DNA of 64,000 nucleotides from Ascaris suum (Eukaryota; Nematoda; Chromadorea; Rhabditida; Ascarididae), in the NCBI GenBank assembly GCA_013433145.1, contig CM024176.1, positions 4,584,849 to 4,648,848 of the forward strand, written 5' to 3'. Below, one piece after another: positions 12,957-25,400 of this stretch; the stretch's first letter is position 1, and each line of letters begins with the position of its first letter. The translations under genes were made by a program, and so were the position numbers. The notes below the pieces were generated by a model that was not told where the DNA came from, did not search any database, and worked only from the letters and a program-made list of their open reading frames with translations.

Positions 12957-15491
12957 AAATCAGTCGAGGTAATTTATTCAATTTGAGGTCACTTATTTAA
13001 AACTTTATCACCTAACAGGGAAAACATGACTTCAGGAAATGGAATAGAATACTGAGTTTCTTACGGCTGCAAATCAGGTCTAATAAAGCAGTAGTTCGAA
13101 GAGATTCGATATGTTTTCAAAGTGTAGTTTTTTCCTGCAAGTTTGAACTGTAAGTCCACCTCGAAATTCGTTATCACCTTTTAAGCTCATTTGATGTCAC
13201 TGCTTAATTCATATTTGTCTGGTATTAGCAGTCAGCAACGTTCCAATCTTATTATGAAAATTGTAAAAGTCACTCAGACCACATTGTAGTACCCAGTAAT
13301 CAGAGAATTTTTGTGGAAAAATCCGACTGTTGAACGAGAGATAGCGTGGCTCATTGACTTTACTATGAAACAAAATGATCCTCACAGATGTTCGCAAAAA
13401 TGAAAATGCATAACTTTTTACTGGCTAATGAATCTTTACACGCAGCAAACCAAACTGCACGTTGTAACAAAGTGCTAGGACATTAAATGTCATTCTGCTG
13501 AGGGATGCCGAAGTGATCGTTATCTTCATTTGATTTAAGCATCAGCGGTAAATTAACTTACTTGAATTCATATCTCCCAACTGAGGTGAACTATCTGAAA
13601 CACAATCCTATATTCTATGCGTTAAACGAACGAAATGCAAATCAAATAGATATTGAGCATATCGAGAATATTGTTGTCGAGCGGCTCAACCAAAAGGAAT
13701 AAACGAGTGCAAAGGGGAAATCAAAGGAGGCGTATTGTGTGAAAAGACACAGAATTATGGTGATGTCAACTGCGAGAGCACAAGGCTGCAGTTTCTCGAT
13801 CTCATAAAATATGTGATGCTTCACAATGCTCTCGTCCACACATATATCACCGAAGGCTGTCTTCGCATTGCCCATTCTATGCACATAACGCGCCGTCCCC
13901 TAACACTAATTTATCCACCATTCCCCGATTAGATGCTTCGAAAAAAAAAAATCAGCTTCTCCTCATGTTTGGCGGCGCTTCAACACATCGTTTCATTGCA
14001 TGTTGAGCAACCGCCGCTATACTCGGCATGCGCAAAGCGACCCACCGATGCGTGCCATTTGTCAAATGCTGTGTCGCCAGCCTTTGCCGCCATACTCTCT
14101 CGCCCCCTTCTAACTACCGTATGTGCCGACTGCCGACGCGATTGCCATTCGTTGATGACAGCCAGTTGTTTAGTTGGTCGCGTCGAAGAAGAAGCACAGT
14201 TGCAAATGTCATCGAGCACTCAAAATAGGTGACGAATTATTTTGGAGGAAATAAAATTAACAGAAGTTCTAAGTACTGAGGAAAGCCATTATCTGCCTCG
14301 GGTACAATCAAATCAGATGGGTTGCTATCACTTAAAGAATTCGCTATCATCAATTGCAAATGAAAACAGACCTAGGAAGACTGATATAAAAATGCCTACG
14401 AAATAGATAAGGGGAACTTTTCCTGTTAACCTTCGTTTTATGACGAAAGATAAACTCGAGTTCGAGTGATTTTGAAAGACTGATTCGAAAATCCATGTGA
14501 AAGGTAAATCAAATATTTGTATATCACAGAAGGAAAGCTTTTTTGCAACGATTATTTTGCGTCATGATCGGCATTGAGAAATAGGCTGACTTAGAGAATG
14601 AAAAAGTTTGGCCATAGACCAAGACTCAACGAATTAGGCGCTGGCCACCATGCGAAGAAGTTAAATTGCCGCTGCTGACCTATGCCCTGATGTATAAAGG
14701 GATCACAGACATCTAAACGTGCTGGAAATATTAAAGCGACGTTAACGACATCAAGCTGCACTTCATGCCGGTCGGGTCTCAAGAAAAAGCTGAGAAGCAC
14801 GCCCACAAGTAACTTGCAAGTAATCAGCTTTACATCTTCTTCACTTCACAAGTCATCAATGAAAAATGAAACATGCAGAATAGTGCCTCCATATTTTAAC
14901 AGATCCGATTGACTTCGAAATACCCCTACTGCATCCCAACTGATACAAAGGGAAAATAAGGTAAGCGTAAAGTATCGCAAATTTTTCCAGTTCTTGTAAA
15001 TATCTACAACTTTTCTCGAACTGATGAACGCTCTAAAATATTGCAAAGAAGGCCAAAATGTTTACCTACCTAATTTTCTATCTTAGGCTTCGGTCGCCGT
15101 AAAATGAGGAATATTGAACAAAGAGACAAGCAGGCGCAAATACAAGCATATGCGACATGATGATGAAGCGCTTTTCTGAAGAGGATTTGAAAAAGTCACG
15201 AAAACGAAATTTCGCACATTTTTACAGCGTTTGTATACGTTTAAACGTGAACCTATTACTCCACATATTTCATCATTTGGTTGAGATTTATGAAAGTGAT
15301 TGCTCTTGCGAACGCAATTTAAAAGTAGCGGATCCTGCTGGCTCCTTTGTTGCTCTCCTCTTTATTTGTCATTTATTTCTGCATATGGACACATTTCAAC
15401 GCTTCTGCAGAATTGTTTGAATGCGTTTTTCCTTCAAATTAACAACTGCTTCATTCAATCAATCTGTGAATTAAGCATACTTCCGGTGTTG

Positions 15492-15519
15492 TTATAGCTA
15501 TGTCATTATAGCTATGTCA
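15492..15519. repeat. 14-bp exact tandem duplication
   Basis: TTATAGCTATGTCA occurs twice in direct succession. Confidence 0.9.
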
Positions 15520-15627
15520 TATTTCCGGTCGCTTTTTGCTATCTCTGGAGGTTTTTATCGCTTGCACAGTTTTTGTGACTTTCTTGTGATCCTGTTATCA
15601 CAGGCGATTTGCATTTTATTCAGTGTT

Positions 15628-15641
15628 GGGGGGGGGGGGGG
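15628..15641. repeat. Poly-G run (14)
   Basis: Uninterrupted G run on the plus strand in AT-rich DNA. One of several long G/C homopolymers in the window. Confidence 0.97.
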
Positions 15642-17210
15642 TTGTAGCCTTTTTTAAACATACATCTTATCTTCCATGACTACCCCTGGAAATGAGTTCA
15701 AGCCCATCTGGGAAGTAACCCTTGGCTCAATAATATTCTAAATGGAAATAATAACAATTAAAAAAGAGCAATAATACCATATTGATGCCACCTATGCACA
15801 AGAGAATTTTACATCCGCATAAAAATCATGAATTCCATTAAACAACAGCGTTTATTTTGTTTTCCATCCTCTCTTATTTGATCCTATTGCAGTTGATCCA
15901 TGTGGATTCTTTCTTAGCTTTCATTAAAGCATTTCCATGGAGAATAAACCTTGACCTATAAAATCATTGAACTCGAAGTGCCCATCGGAATGGTAAACAA
16001 TACTTTCTGAACATTGAGAGTGAATCCAAAAAGGTCCTCAATAATTATTGCGTTTATTTATGTAAGGAATCAATCGGCCTGACTATAAAGTTATCCCCTA
16101 TTTCATCAAATCGGCTCCAATTTGGCAATGATAGAGTTTCATAAGACCTCGCTACAGAGGAAAGAAAATAGTATTACTCGTATAAATGGATTATCCAACG
16201 ATGAAATTTGTTGCTTCAGTGGAATTTCTAGGGAACATTGCAGTTTTGATGAATAAATCTTTTTAGTGGGGATAAACATATGCTAGCATTAAAAAATTTT
16301 TCAAACTTGCAGGCAACGACATATCAGACAAGAATTGATAGCGTTAATGATTAGCATAATCGCATGGAGGAATGCTGAAATTCTTATTTGCATTTATAAC
16401 GTTACGCAGCAAAAAAAAAGAGAACTACCGAGCATGTCATTTAAGGAATACCTCAAATATTTGATATTCTCATCGAGAGCAATATTTCAAGAAATGTTGA
16501 TTATATGCTGAATATTTGTCCTCATCCGTGTAATTGCTAGATGAAAACATATCTCTTATCGTCGACTAAAATATCTCAAGATATAATAAGTTGGGCTATC
16601 TATTTTGATGGTGACAACGAGGCAGCGGTCGCATATTAAATAGTACTCTAAGACCAATTCATAGGCCAATTCGGGCAAATTTTCGTTCAATCTTTCCTAC
16701 AAGTATGTGGCCAATTTGCCTAAGTTGGCTGCTTTTGTTTCACAGCATGCAAAAAGGCGCACTCATCTCTAATCGAAGTGAACACTCGTTTAGTATCAAA
16801 AGAAAAGTTAGCATAGTAAAGCAGCATATCTTACGATTCCGATCATAGTTTTAGGCATTGTATGCGAATATCTTTGCTTCGCTGATCGCTTGTATTCGTC
16901 GAAATATTTGCTAATATGTGCTGTTTCGAAGAGGGCTGAGATATTCAAACAACAAAGAGTATTATTATGGAAATCACAAAATTCGATCAAGAGAATATTA
17001 GTGAAATTTTTCAATAACGCTCGATGAGTACATAACGAAGAAAAATACTAAACAAAACAAAAAAAAAACATCAAGCTCAGCACGTTAAGAATCTCTCAAC
17101 ACCACCAAAGTTGAAATAACGAATGACAGAACTGAAAAACTCGGACAATACATTACAATTTTTTCATTTATTTGATGGTCTAAATAATTTTGCAAGTAAT
17201 TCACCATAAT

Positions 17211-17302
17211 GCAAACACTCTTCGCAGTTGCAGCGATATCGTTCTAGCACAATAGTTATTTAAGAAATAAAGCGATTGTGGACAGATACGCCCTTACTGG
17301 AA
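17211..17302 (+). repeat. Dispersed repeat, copy 1
   Basis: A segment of about 92 bp starting GCAAACACTCTT and ending near CCTTACTGGAA is repeated, diverged, at 18029-18120 in the same orientation. Conserved inner blocks include GCGATATCGTT, GAAATAAAGC and TGTGGACAGA. Weaker similarity continues about 20 bases on each side. Most differences are transitions. No coding frame or family is apparent. Confidence 0.85.
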
Positions 17303-18028
17303 AAGATCCGCTTGATTTTGCTCGAAAACTTTTTCAATTGAAAGAAAGAACGAGAAACTGAAAGACGAATAAATCATTTTGGAATGCTATTTGTCATAAA
17401 ATCCTAGTGGCCTTAGTTACGAGGAAGGATCACTTAAGGAAGTGATTTCTAACTACTGCTTCTTGTTTAGTAAACTGCCGTTCATCTACTTTAGTTCATC
17501 AAACGAATTCTTAACTAATAAACGTTACAATAATGATGGTGAACCATGTATGATAGTCGATGATCAAATGAACTGACAATTAAAGCCGCTGATCTGCCAT
17601 TAAAGTTGACCAAATTTTACGACGTATATCTATAACGATTTATATTTCATTCTTCGTTTTTTTATGCGAATTTAAGCGGTTTTCCTATAAGTGCCAAAGT
17701 GCGCAAGGATCTACCTGAACAATTTAGTGAGCTCTCAGGTTATGGAAATAGTTCCCACAGAACGGCTATAGCCATGACCGCTAACCCGAGTCATAGAAAC
17801 ATGAGCAATTCAAATTTTGCAACAAATTTGTAAGATCATCTTATCGAAAAAATTCTCAAACAACGAATTAGGATTAATAATCCAAACAGTGGTTGAAAAG
17901 TAGTGGTTTTATGCGTAGTTACACCAAGTGAAGACCGCTGGCATCCTATATTCCTCGGTGATGTAACAATTGAAAGTTGGTTTCTGAAGCAATAACGGCA
18001 AGGAAAAGTGAGAGTAGTTCGTCACAGC

Positions 18029-18120
18029 GCAAACACTCTTTGCACTGCTGCGATATCGTTTTTAGCACAACACTTATTTGAGAAATAAAGCAACTGTGGA
18101 CAGACACGTCCTTATTGGAA
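18029..18120 (+). repeat. Dispersed repeat, copy 2
   Basis: Partner of the copy starting at 17211, about 818 bases downstream and in the same orientation. It starts GCAAACACTCTTTGC and ends near CCTTATTGGAA. Confidence 0.85.
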
Positions 18121-18861
18121 GTTCCGTTTGATGGTCCGCTTCAAGTAGTAGCGGTGATTGCACTGAGGAGAGTTGAATTATTCTCGGAAAGTCAATTCGC
18201 TGTTATTTCATCAGCACATCATATTTATGAGATATTCCACAGCATTTAGGACGCTCATTCTCGAGCAATATTATTCCACAACTCTTTAATGCTCACTCCA
18301 TTGAAAGCAGATCTATGGCTTATGCACTATAGCGTTAACGAGCACGACAAAATGACAGTTGTACTTTTTGATGGCCATATGCGACATGGAACGGAAGAGC
18401 ATCATAGCGGGGCATCAATAGGTGAGATGGAGGAATGTGTCGATTGCAACCGTCGAATGCTGAATTTTGCGACGACAAAGGAGAGCTGCATTTGCGGCGT
18501 GACGATGAGTAACCCGTTTGGATCGCCTCTTTCCCGCTTATATTTCAAGCACATTTCCATTTTGTCGCTCGCCCTTTGCTCTTTTTGCCGCAGTGTGTCT
18601 TTCAATTTGTTGTGCAACAAAGAAGCGACATGTTGTTATTCGCAGCTAACGTGAATTGCTTCCACTACGTGACAGACAGTTGCATATAAGCATCGCACAC
18701 CTCAAGAAATACCCCTAGTAAGCAATCGTTCGTTGATACACCAGCTTGATCTTAAATCTAAGGGCTCGATGACATCACCGAACAAAATCCTTTAGCTTTC
18801 GTCTTTTAAAGGTATTTTCTAAACATTCCCTTTAATCTCTATCTTCTTCTCTCTCTCTTAA

Positions 18862-18876
18862 CCCCCCCCCCCCCCC
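18862..18876. repeat. Poly-C run (15)
   Basis: Uninterrupted C run following a CT-rich stretch. Confidence 0.97.
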
Positions 18877-20505
18877 AATATCGTCCATCTTATTTCGCTG
18901 CCACCTTCTCAATGCATCCGTTCCATGCCTCTAAACGTTGTGATATTGTGGGATGTCATAATACCACTGCGAGTCACTTTCTCCTAAGGGTCACCTCGTT
19001 GACTTAATCAAATCTTCTGGGGTATAGCGAAGTAGGCGGCCAAAAAGGGTGGAGGATGATGGCAGTTAAAAGAGAATTAGATTCTCCGAAAACTTGTAAT
19101 ACGCAGAACGAAATGCAACTGTGGTCAATGGTGCTCTCATGAATCACGTCATATCTAGAGTCAAATGTGTTATGTTTAGTGCAGCAAATCGCGAAAATTG
19201 ATACAAACATTTGTTGTTTCTATGTGATTCGATCCATACACAAAGAATCTACCCACGAAACTTGTTGGTCGGTGGCTTTAAAGAACGCTTCTGCTAACTG
19301 CACCGACAAATAGAACAACCGCTGTGCATGGACCTGTTTTTCAATTAATAACTTGAAATAAAGAACTAAATAATAAAATTTAGTAAATCAGATTATATAG
19401 TATGGAAGATATCATAAGAAAAGTAGTCAATAAGACAATAAACGATGGAAGATAATAAAAGAGGGATAGCAATATCCGACAAGCTTGTAACGATATTGCA
19501 CCTCTTGTAGGCGAAGAACGACAAGCTGGCGAAGCTCACGTGACTTAGTGAGACAAAGCCAAAGTATGGGAATGATTAGGATCAGCTCCCTAGGCATTAA
19601 CAAGGACCTCTAAAACAAAGCTGTGGGTGATATTTTCAGCAGGCTAAGTGACACAGTTTGGTGCAATGAGTGATTCACGTTAGCAATTGATATACTGGCT
19701 TCTAATAGAGAAGAGTGGAAGAGAAGAGTATGTAGCCATAATAAGGAGGTGCCGCATACCTGGGACAAGTGAATGTACTGCCACACAACGACCAGAAGGT
19801 GTGAAAAAAAATAGAAATGAAAAGTCAGCGACAAAATAAACTAGACCGTAGCAAGTGTTAGGCCTAAGAAAGAGATTTTTTACTGCAAGAAACGGTTCTT
19901 ATCTTATGTTCCCCTTCCCCACTTCTTACCCTCGCCCGTAGTTCTGCCCTAGAGATTGCAGATTTATAATATTTTTTCGACTGCCCTAAAGCTTTCTCAA
20001 GGTACTATGCCGGCCGTTCTCAATTGACTTAGAATTGGGGGGATGTAACATTGATCCCCCAAACACGTGTCTCATTTGATAGCTGAAATAAGAAAAAAGC
20101 AATCGTTACTGAAGGTTTAACAGAGTTGCTCATTAATTAAATTAAAAACAACTTTTAAAGGAATGTTTCGGGAACAAACGCGTGAGAATACCAGCATGGT
20201 CTCTTACTCACCGATCGCTTTATAGCACTTCGAGTCCTTATTTCAGTTATTAAGGAAGACAAACTACTACATGGGCATTTACAGCTAAGAAACAACTAAT
20301 TTCTAAATTATTCACTACGGCATTTTGCTCCCCCACTTAAACACGGGAAGTGAGTACACAAGAGGAAGGTGAAAATAGGCGAGGCAATCTGTACTTTATA
20401 TTTCCTCCAAAACGGCATTCCACAACCGTCCATAGTCAAGTGATCAACTCCGAATAAACTTAAAATCGCTGAAATTGCAGACTTACTGGCAGGAACCTTT
20501 ATTTT

Positions 20506-20573
20506 GTAGACTTTAATTATGCTTTCAGCATTAGCTTTTATAGACTTTATTTATGTTTTCAGCATTATATTAT
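20506..20573. repeat. 34-bp imperfect tandem duplication
   Basis: TAGACTTTAATTATG-CTTTCAGCATTA is followed directly by a near copy. Each copy contains a TTTCAG motif. Confidence 0.85.
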
Positions 20574-22311
20574 AGATATGCAAAAAAAAAAAGTTTGAAA
20601 ATTGTGGAGGATGCAAATGGAACAAAACATTCACGACCGGAAAGCAGTAATAGGCGCTTTTTATATGGACAGGTAGATGCAATAGAACTATCTGCTAAAG
20701 GAATGACCAAAATGACCGCCGTTTATGATGACCAGTGGATCAACTTCAAAAGATGTGAAGACTGGAGAATATCAAACCGCGCTGGCACGATGGATAGCAG
20801 ATTTAGAGACTAAAGTGGTGAGAAGAGGCGAGAAAGCGATCGTTTAGCACTGGCACTCAACAAGCGTTGAAGGACATAGTCGTGGACGTGTGTTAAATGC
20901 TGGGGTTGGGTAAAATTCCCCGGGGAGGCGGGTCATTTCGAGACATTCGCCAAATCTGTCATCACGGGTGTCAAAAAACCGGCGACAACACTTTTATGGA
21001 TGAATAATAGAACATCGATTTCTAGGAACAATTGCTCTTGCAGTTGCATGCCATCCTCTGAATCAACATGCGACAACTGCTCATCACGCTTTCCCTTTGC
21101 AATAATCTAATGTCATCCCGGGGAAGGGGCGGAGAAGATTCAAGACTGCAGTTCCCATTCAACGATTCCTCACCTCTCCCCAGATTCTTTGATTTATAAC
21201 TCTTCAGGGAGCTCCTAATCACCTAGCGCCTCAAAAATCGTCGTCGTCGAAATAATCACTTCTCACGTGGCACCAATATGAACTAACTATAAATGCAACT
21301 TTCTTAACCCTCAGTGCATGAATCAGCGTATTTCCCTTCCATGCATTACGAGATCCTAGCAAAACATTTTTTTAATGCTGGATAATGCTTGCATATTTTT
21401 AATTCTTAGAAGACTTCATGCCTCCTATATGAGATTAGAGAGCGAAAATATCAATTATCGGGATACTCCATACTGAACATTTTTATTCTTGTTATTCTCT
21501 TTTTGCGTCTTCAGTATTGCATTTTACTTGCATATATTTTTCACCTTTGGAGGGAACCGGAAATGGGATGAGCGAAACAACAGCATTTTAACCACTCAGA
21601 TTTCGAAGAACGTACATCGTAGAAAAATCAGCTAATAGAAACAACGTTATAGATCAATTAGCATATTTTAAAACTGACAATAAAACACTTTGAGCTCGAA
21701 ACGAAACTCTTTTTCATTTCATATAGAGCAATGATATTTGAGATTAAATTTCAATGGAATATTTTCCATAGTTGCTTTTATGCAATAATTTCCATTTAAT
21801 TCATTGGAAGAATCTCGTCCAACAATTACTATCTTTCTTCTCAATTTTCTTTCGCCTACGTAAACAGTATTTCAACAAATGCGCTCAACTAATTAGTCGT
21901 TTCAAGATCGAGTTATCACAATTCAGATAACTGATAACGATATCACTTCCCGCTGTATTCTCCGATACGTTCGTTATTTGCAACAGTGAGATAATTTCGC
22001 CACATTTTGGACGCAATGAAAATGTTTGTAAAAATAATCTGGCGATGAAATATTAGGGGTGTTTTCAACTATTTCGGCACATCAATGGAACATCAGATAA
22101 CGAAGTTAATATAACTTATAATGGACGGTAGAATGAAGAAAAAAATAGAGTTATATACAATCCAGATGATGGGCAAAATATCATTGCAATATTCTGGAAA
22201 CATTTGTTATTAATACGCAGAAGTTACTAAATAACAGAGAATATCATACGGTAATTTCCAGAAACGAATAGCCGTGAAAAAGAAAAAAAAATGAACTGAA
22301 AGATCACTTAC

Positions 22312-22440
22312 CTCTTCCATGAAACCTCGTTGAAAGTCCTCTCGAGTCCATCCGGCTCGTTGTATCAGTGCCTCTGCCCTTTCATCAGTGATTCCACGCA
22401 AAGCACGATGTAGGAGGATCTTTATACGTATTGGAACTGC
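22312..22440 (-). CDS. Probable internal exon with a GWTREDFQRGFM motif
   Basis: It has a good acceptor (ATTACTTTAG), 43 codons in phase 0 at both ends, and a GTAAGT donor. The residues (ALRGITDERAEALIQ, then RAGWTREDFQRGFMEE) read as two amphipathic helices with a sharp turn, like a small helical domain of a nuclear protein. I cannot name the family. If it joins the 7431-7309 exon as the phases allow, the intron between them is nearly 15 kb. It could instead belong to a different gene whose other exons I missed. Confidence 0.42.
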
Positions 22441-25400
22441 CTAAAGTAATTCAGCGTTTTTCTGAAGAAAAGATTCTATAAACATGAACGCAAGCTGTTC
22501 CCCATATAGACAGAAAACCGAACTTTCTTTTTCAGTGAAATGCGGGTGATGTCTCGTGCAGACAGAACATCTGAAGACAAATTTTTATGGGCTTCTCTTA
22601 GAAAAGTAATTCTGATCGATTTCAACTACGATCAAAGAAGAACATTGAGCTTAAAGATTACTGATCAAAGGAAGGTACTCCTTGTGTCATATCAACAGCA
22701 CTTTCAGATAAATCCCTTCACCGTCAGATAAACGTGGACCCAGTTGAAGAACCACAGCTATCAGGTGAAAGTTACGGACCTGTAAGTTTTAAAGACACTA
22801 CCTCATTCGGCGAACGCAATCAAAATAGTTGGTTTTTAGGCGCATTTGCAAATTATCATTTGTAGAGGATGTTAATGAGCCGAATTTGTGCATACGTATG
22901 TTTGCTCGTTTACCTGCCTCTTAAGAACCGATGAAGGCAGAATTTTGAAACTTGATGAACGTTGAGCTTGGGTGCTGAATTCTAAGCTTTGCGGTACGTT
23001 CTAGGTGAAGTGTCCGCACCTAATTTCAAAGTGCCTCATCAAATTCGAAAGGAACTAAAGACTCACGAACTTGTCTAAGAGTTTGGATGCCTTTTACAAA
23101 TGATCGTTCGGAAGAACGAATCTTTCGTAGAACAGCTGTGTCGGCAATTGAATCGGTTAAAATATGGAGGACGGATTGCTGCACAATTGTATAAATCACA
23201 AAGAAATTACAAAAATGCTTGCTTCTGCGTGGAATTGCAAAAAGCGCTTATCGCATCAGCTTTAGATAGATTTCGGTAAGATGAGGTATCTATCATATGG
23301 CATACGCTCGGTGTTCGGTAACATATGAATAATCCCGAAGAACGGATAGAAGAAAGTCACGCTAAGCGAGCTCCATCAAGACTTTAGTTGACGACAACCG
23401 TTTCGCATAGAGTCTAGTACAACAGTTTCTCGGTTTATTGCTGGCATCAAACGGTTGCCTACGTCGATCACTAGCGAAGCAAGGCAATGAAATTAGAACG
23501 AAAATAATTCTGTTCAAAGCGAACTTGATGAAGAAGGAATAAATCAATTAAGATGGAAAAAGAGAAATAGATCAAAGTCGTAACAGTCATAGCGCCGGTA
23601 ACAGTTTACTTCATTTAAGTTGCTGTTATTCATTTTCAACTCTACTAAAAGCATTTCTCACAGCACAGCAATCCCACAATTCAATGTCACTTGACGACAT
23701 TTTCTCCTGCATACCACTCGCAAGCATGCAACGCCACCCAAGGAAAATAGTAGTTATTTCACCTGATATCCATAAAGTGTTGAAAATGCGATAGATTCAA
23801 GAAGATCGTTCTTGTTATCGCCACATTCTCCTTCCGATTCTGACATATCCGAGCGTGAGCAACTCGAGTTCGAGTGTAGAGGTGTCGTTTCGTTTGCTGA
23901 AAAGTTTTCTTTTATGAAGCCGAATGAAAATATTTACTGGCAACATTCTACGTCTCATGAATGCAAACTTAGTTGCATCGCGACAGCGGAAGTTGGCAAA
24001 TTTTATTCACGTTAATCATACATGGAAGCACTTTGATGACATACTTCGCTGCGTGATATATATAACACAAAAGTGAGTTACGAAAATATATTGATCCTCT
24101 TATGCATAGCGCCCGTTACAGGTTTTGATTTGTGGATTGTAAAATTTACGGCTTCCGTATCTTCCCTTCGACCCCCTTCCACACAGCGCTAAAAGTAAAG
24201 CATCAACCTTGGCAAAGCCCCATATCGTAGTCGCAAAAAAGAACAAAATGATTCCGTCAATATTCCGTTAGAAAAAACTCCCTCAGCATAAATTGTGTGC
24301 GGATGTGTGTATTCTATATCACAAATATTCTGCCTGAAGCAAAATTCGTTCCGGATTTCCAACTTCGGAAAGTGTCCAACACAGGAACCTTTTGCCTCTA
24401 ATGGGCACCCGAGCCGAGGTGTTCGAGACTTAAGCAAGCTTCCCAAATTCGAGAAGTTCGCCTACGCCCATAGATCCCCATTTCAAGAACGAGGAAGGTT
24501 CCTACGTGTGACCTCAGTGCTCCCGGCGAGGAGGTGCTTTCGGTGACACCTGAATTAACGCCAGCTTACGCTTCGTAAACCGGTAGTTCCGTGGCATTTC
24601 ATTAATACTCCTTTTCTGGAGAACTGCTGCATTCATGATGAAATCAACGACTGAAATTCGCTCTTAAAAGTGGAACGGTTTTGATAGGAAACCTGTCAAG
24701 TGAAAATTGGTAGCCGAAATCTTCCGCTGTAAAACAATCACTGAATGATGCGAGCTTTATTCAATGCGTTAGTTGTCTGATGACACCGAAAGTCCGCACA
24801 TGACGAGATTTGTTTTGTTTTGTCACACACAATTTCCACATCACGCGGTTTCGCAAGAATGCACCTACGGTCCCCCTTATTTCAACATACGATTGTTTTT
24901 TACGAATCCGCAGTTGATCCCCTCTTGAAGACAAAATATCGCGCCCCCCTTATGGCTTAAATTATCGCCTGAACCTTAGATCACTGTTCAGTTCTCTACT
25001 GTACATAAATGTTCCGCATCATTTTCATTACATTTCATTATGGTTTTTAAATTATCATTATAATATTCAGTTCTCTTTGTAGATACAATTCTACTAGTCC
25101 TATGAGATGGACAATTTGGTTTAACTAATCTGCATGTAAATGGTAAATCAAACTATTAATCGAAACATAACTAAGTAACGACAACACAGTCTAATGTGTC
25201 TATTAGTGAAGTGATTAAGAGCATTAACAAAACAGTCATTTTCATATAAGAATGAAGAGGACAGAGAGGTTCATGCAAGGGTGACGCGAAGAAGAGATAT
25301 ACTTCCTTTCTATTCATCCATGTTGAGAGAGGGGGTTAGGTCTTCTTACCTCGAGGCAGAAGTACGAATTTCAATTGTTAAATTTAAGAGTTTGAGGAAA

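Larger units (their letters stand above)
7432..22311. other. Long gene-poor stretch, probably mostly intron of the minus-strand gene
   Basis: Apart from the repeats listed separately I see no exon I can defend. Two segments are GC-richer and open in several frames at once: about 13930-14225 and about 18290-18650. A possible acceptor (ATTTCCAG at 14726-14733 on the minus strand) leads into an open frame ending at 14597, but no partner exon was found. These could hold exons, promoters or conserved non-coding elements. Confidence 0.5.

Noticed and set aside
13933..14232. Overlapping 66-99 codon frames on both strands
   Set aside because: Several frames are open at once because the patch is GC-rich; none shows clear coding character.
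18289..18654. 121-codon frame on the plus strand
   Set aside because: It sits in a GC-richer patch where other frames are also open; no splice partner or recognisable domain.
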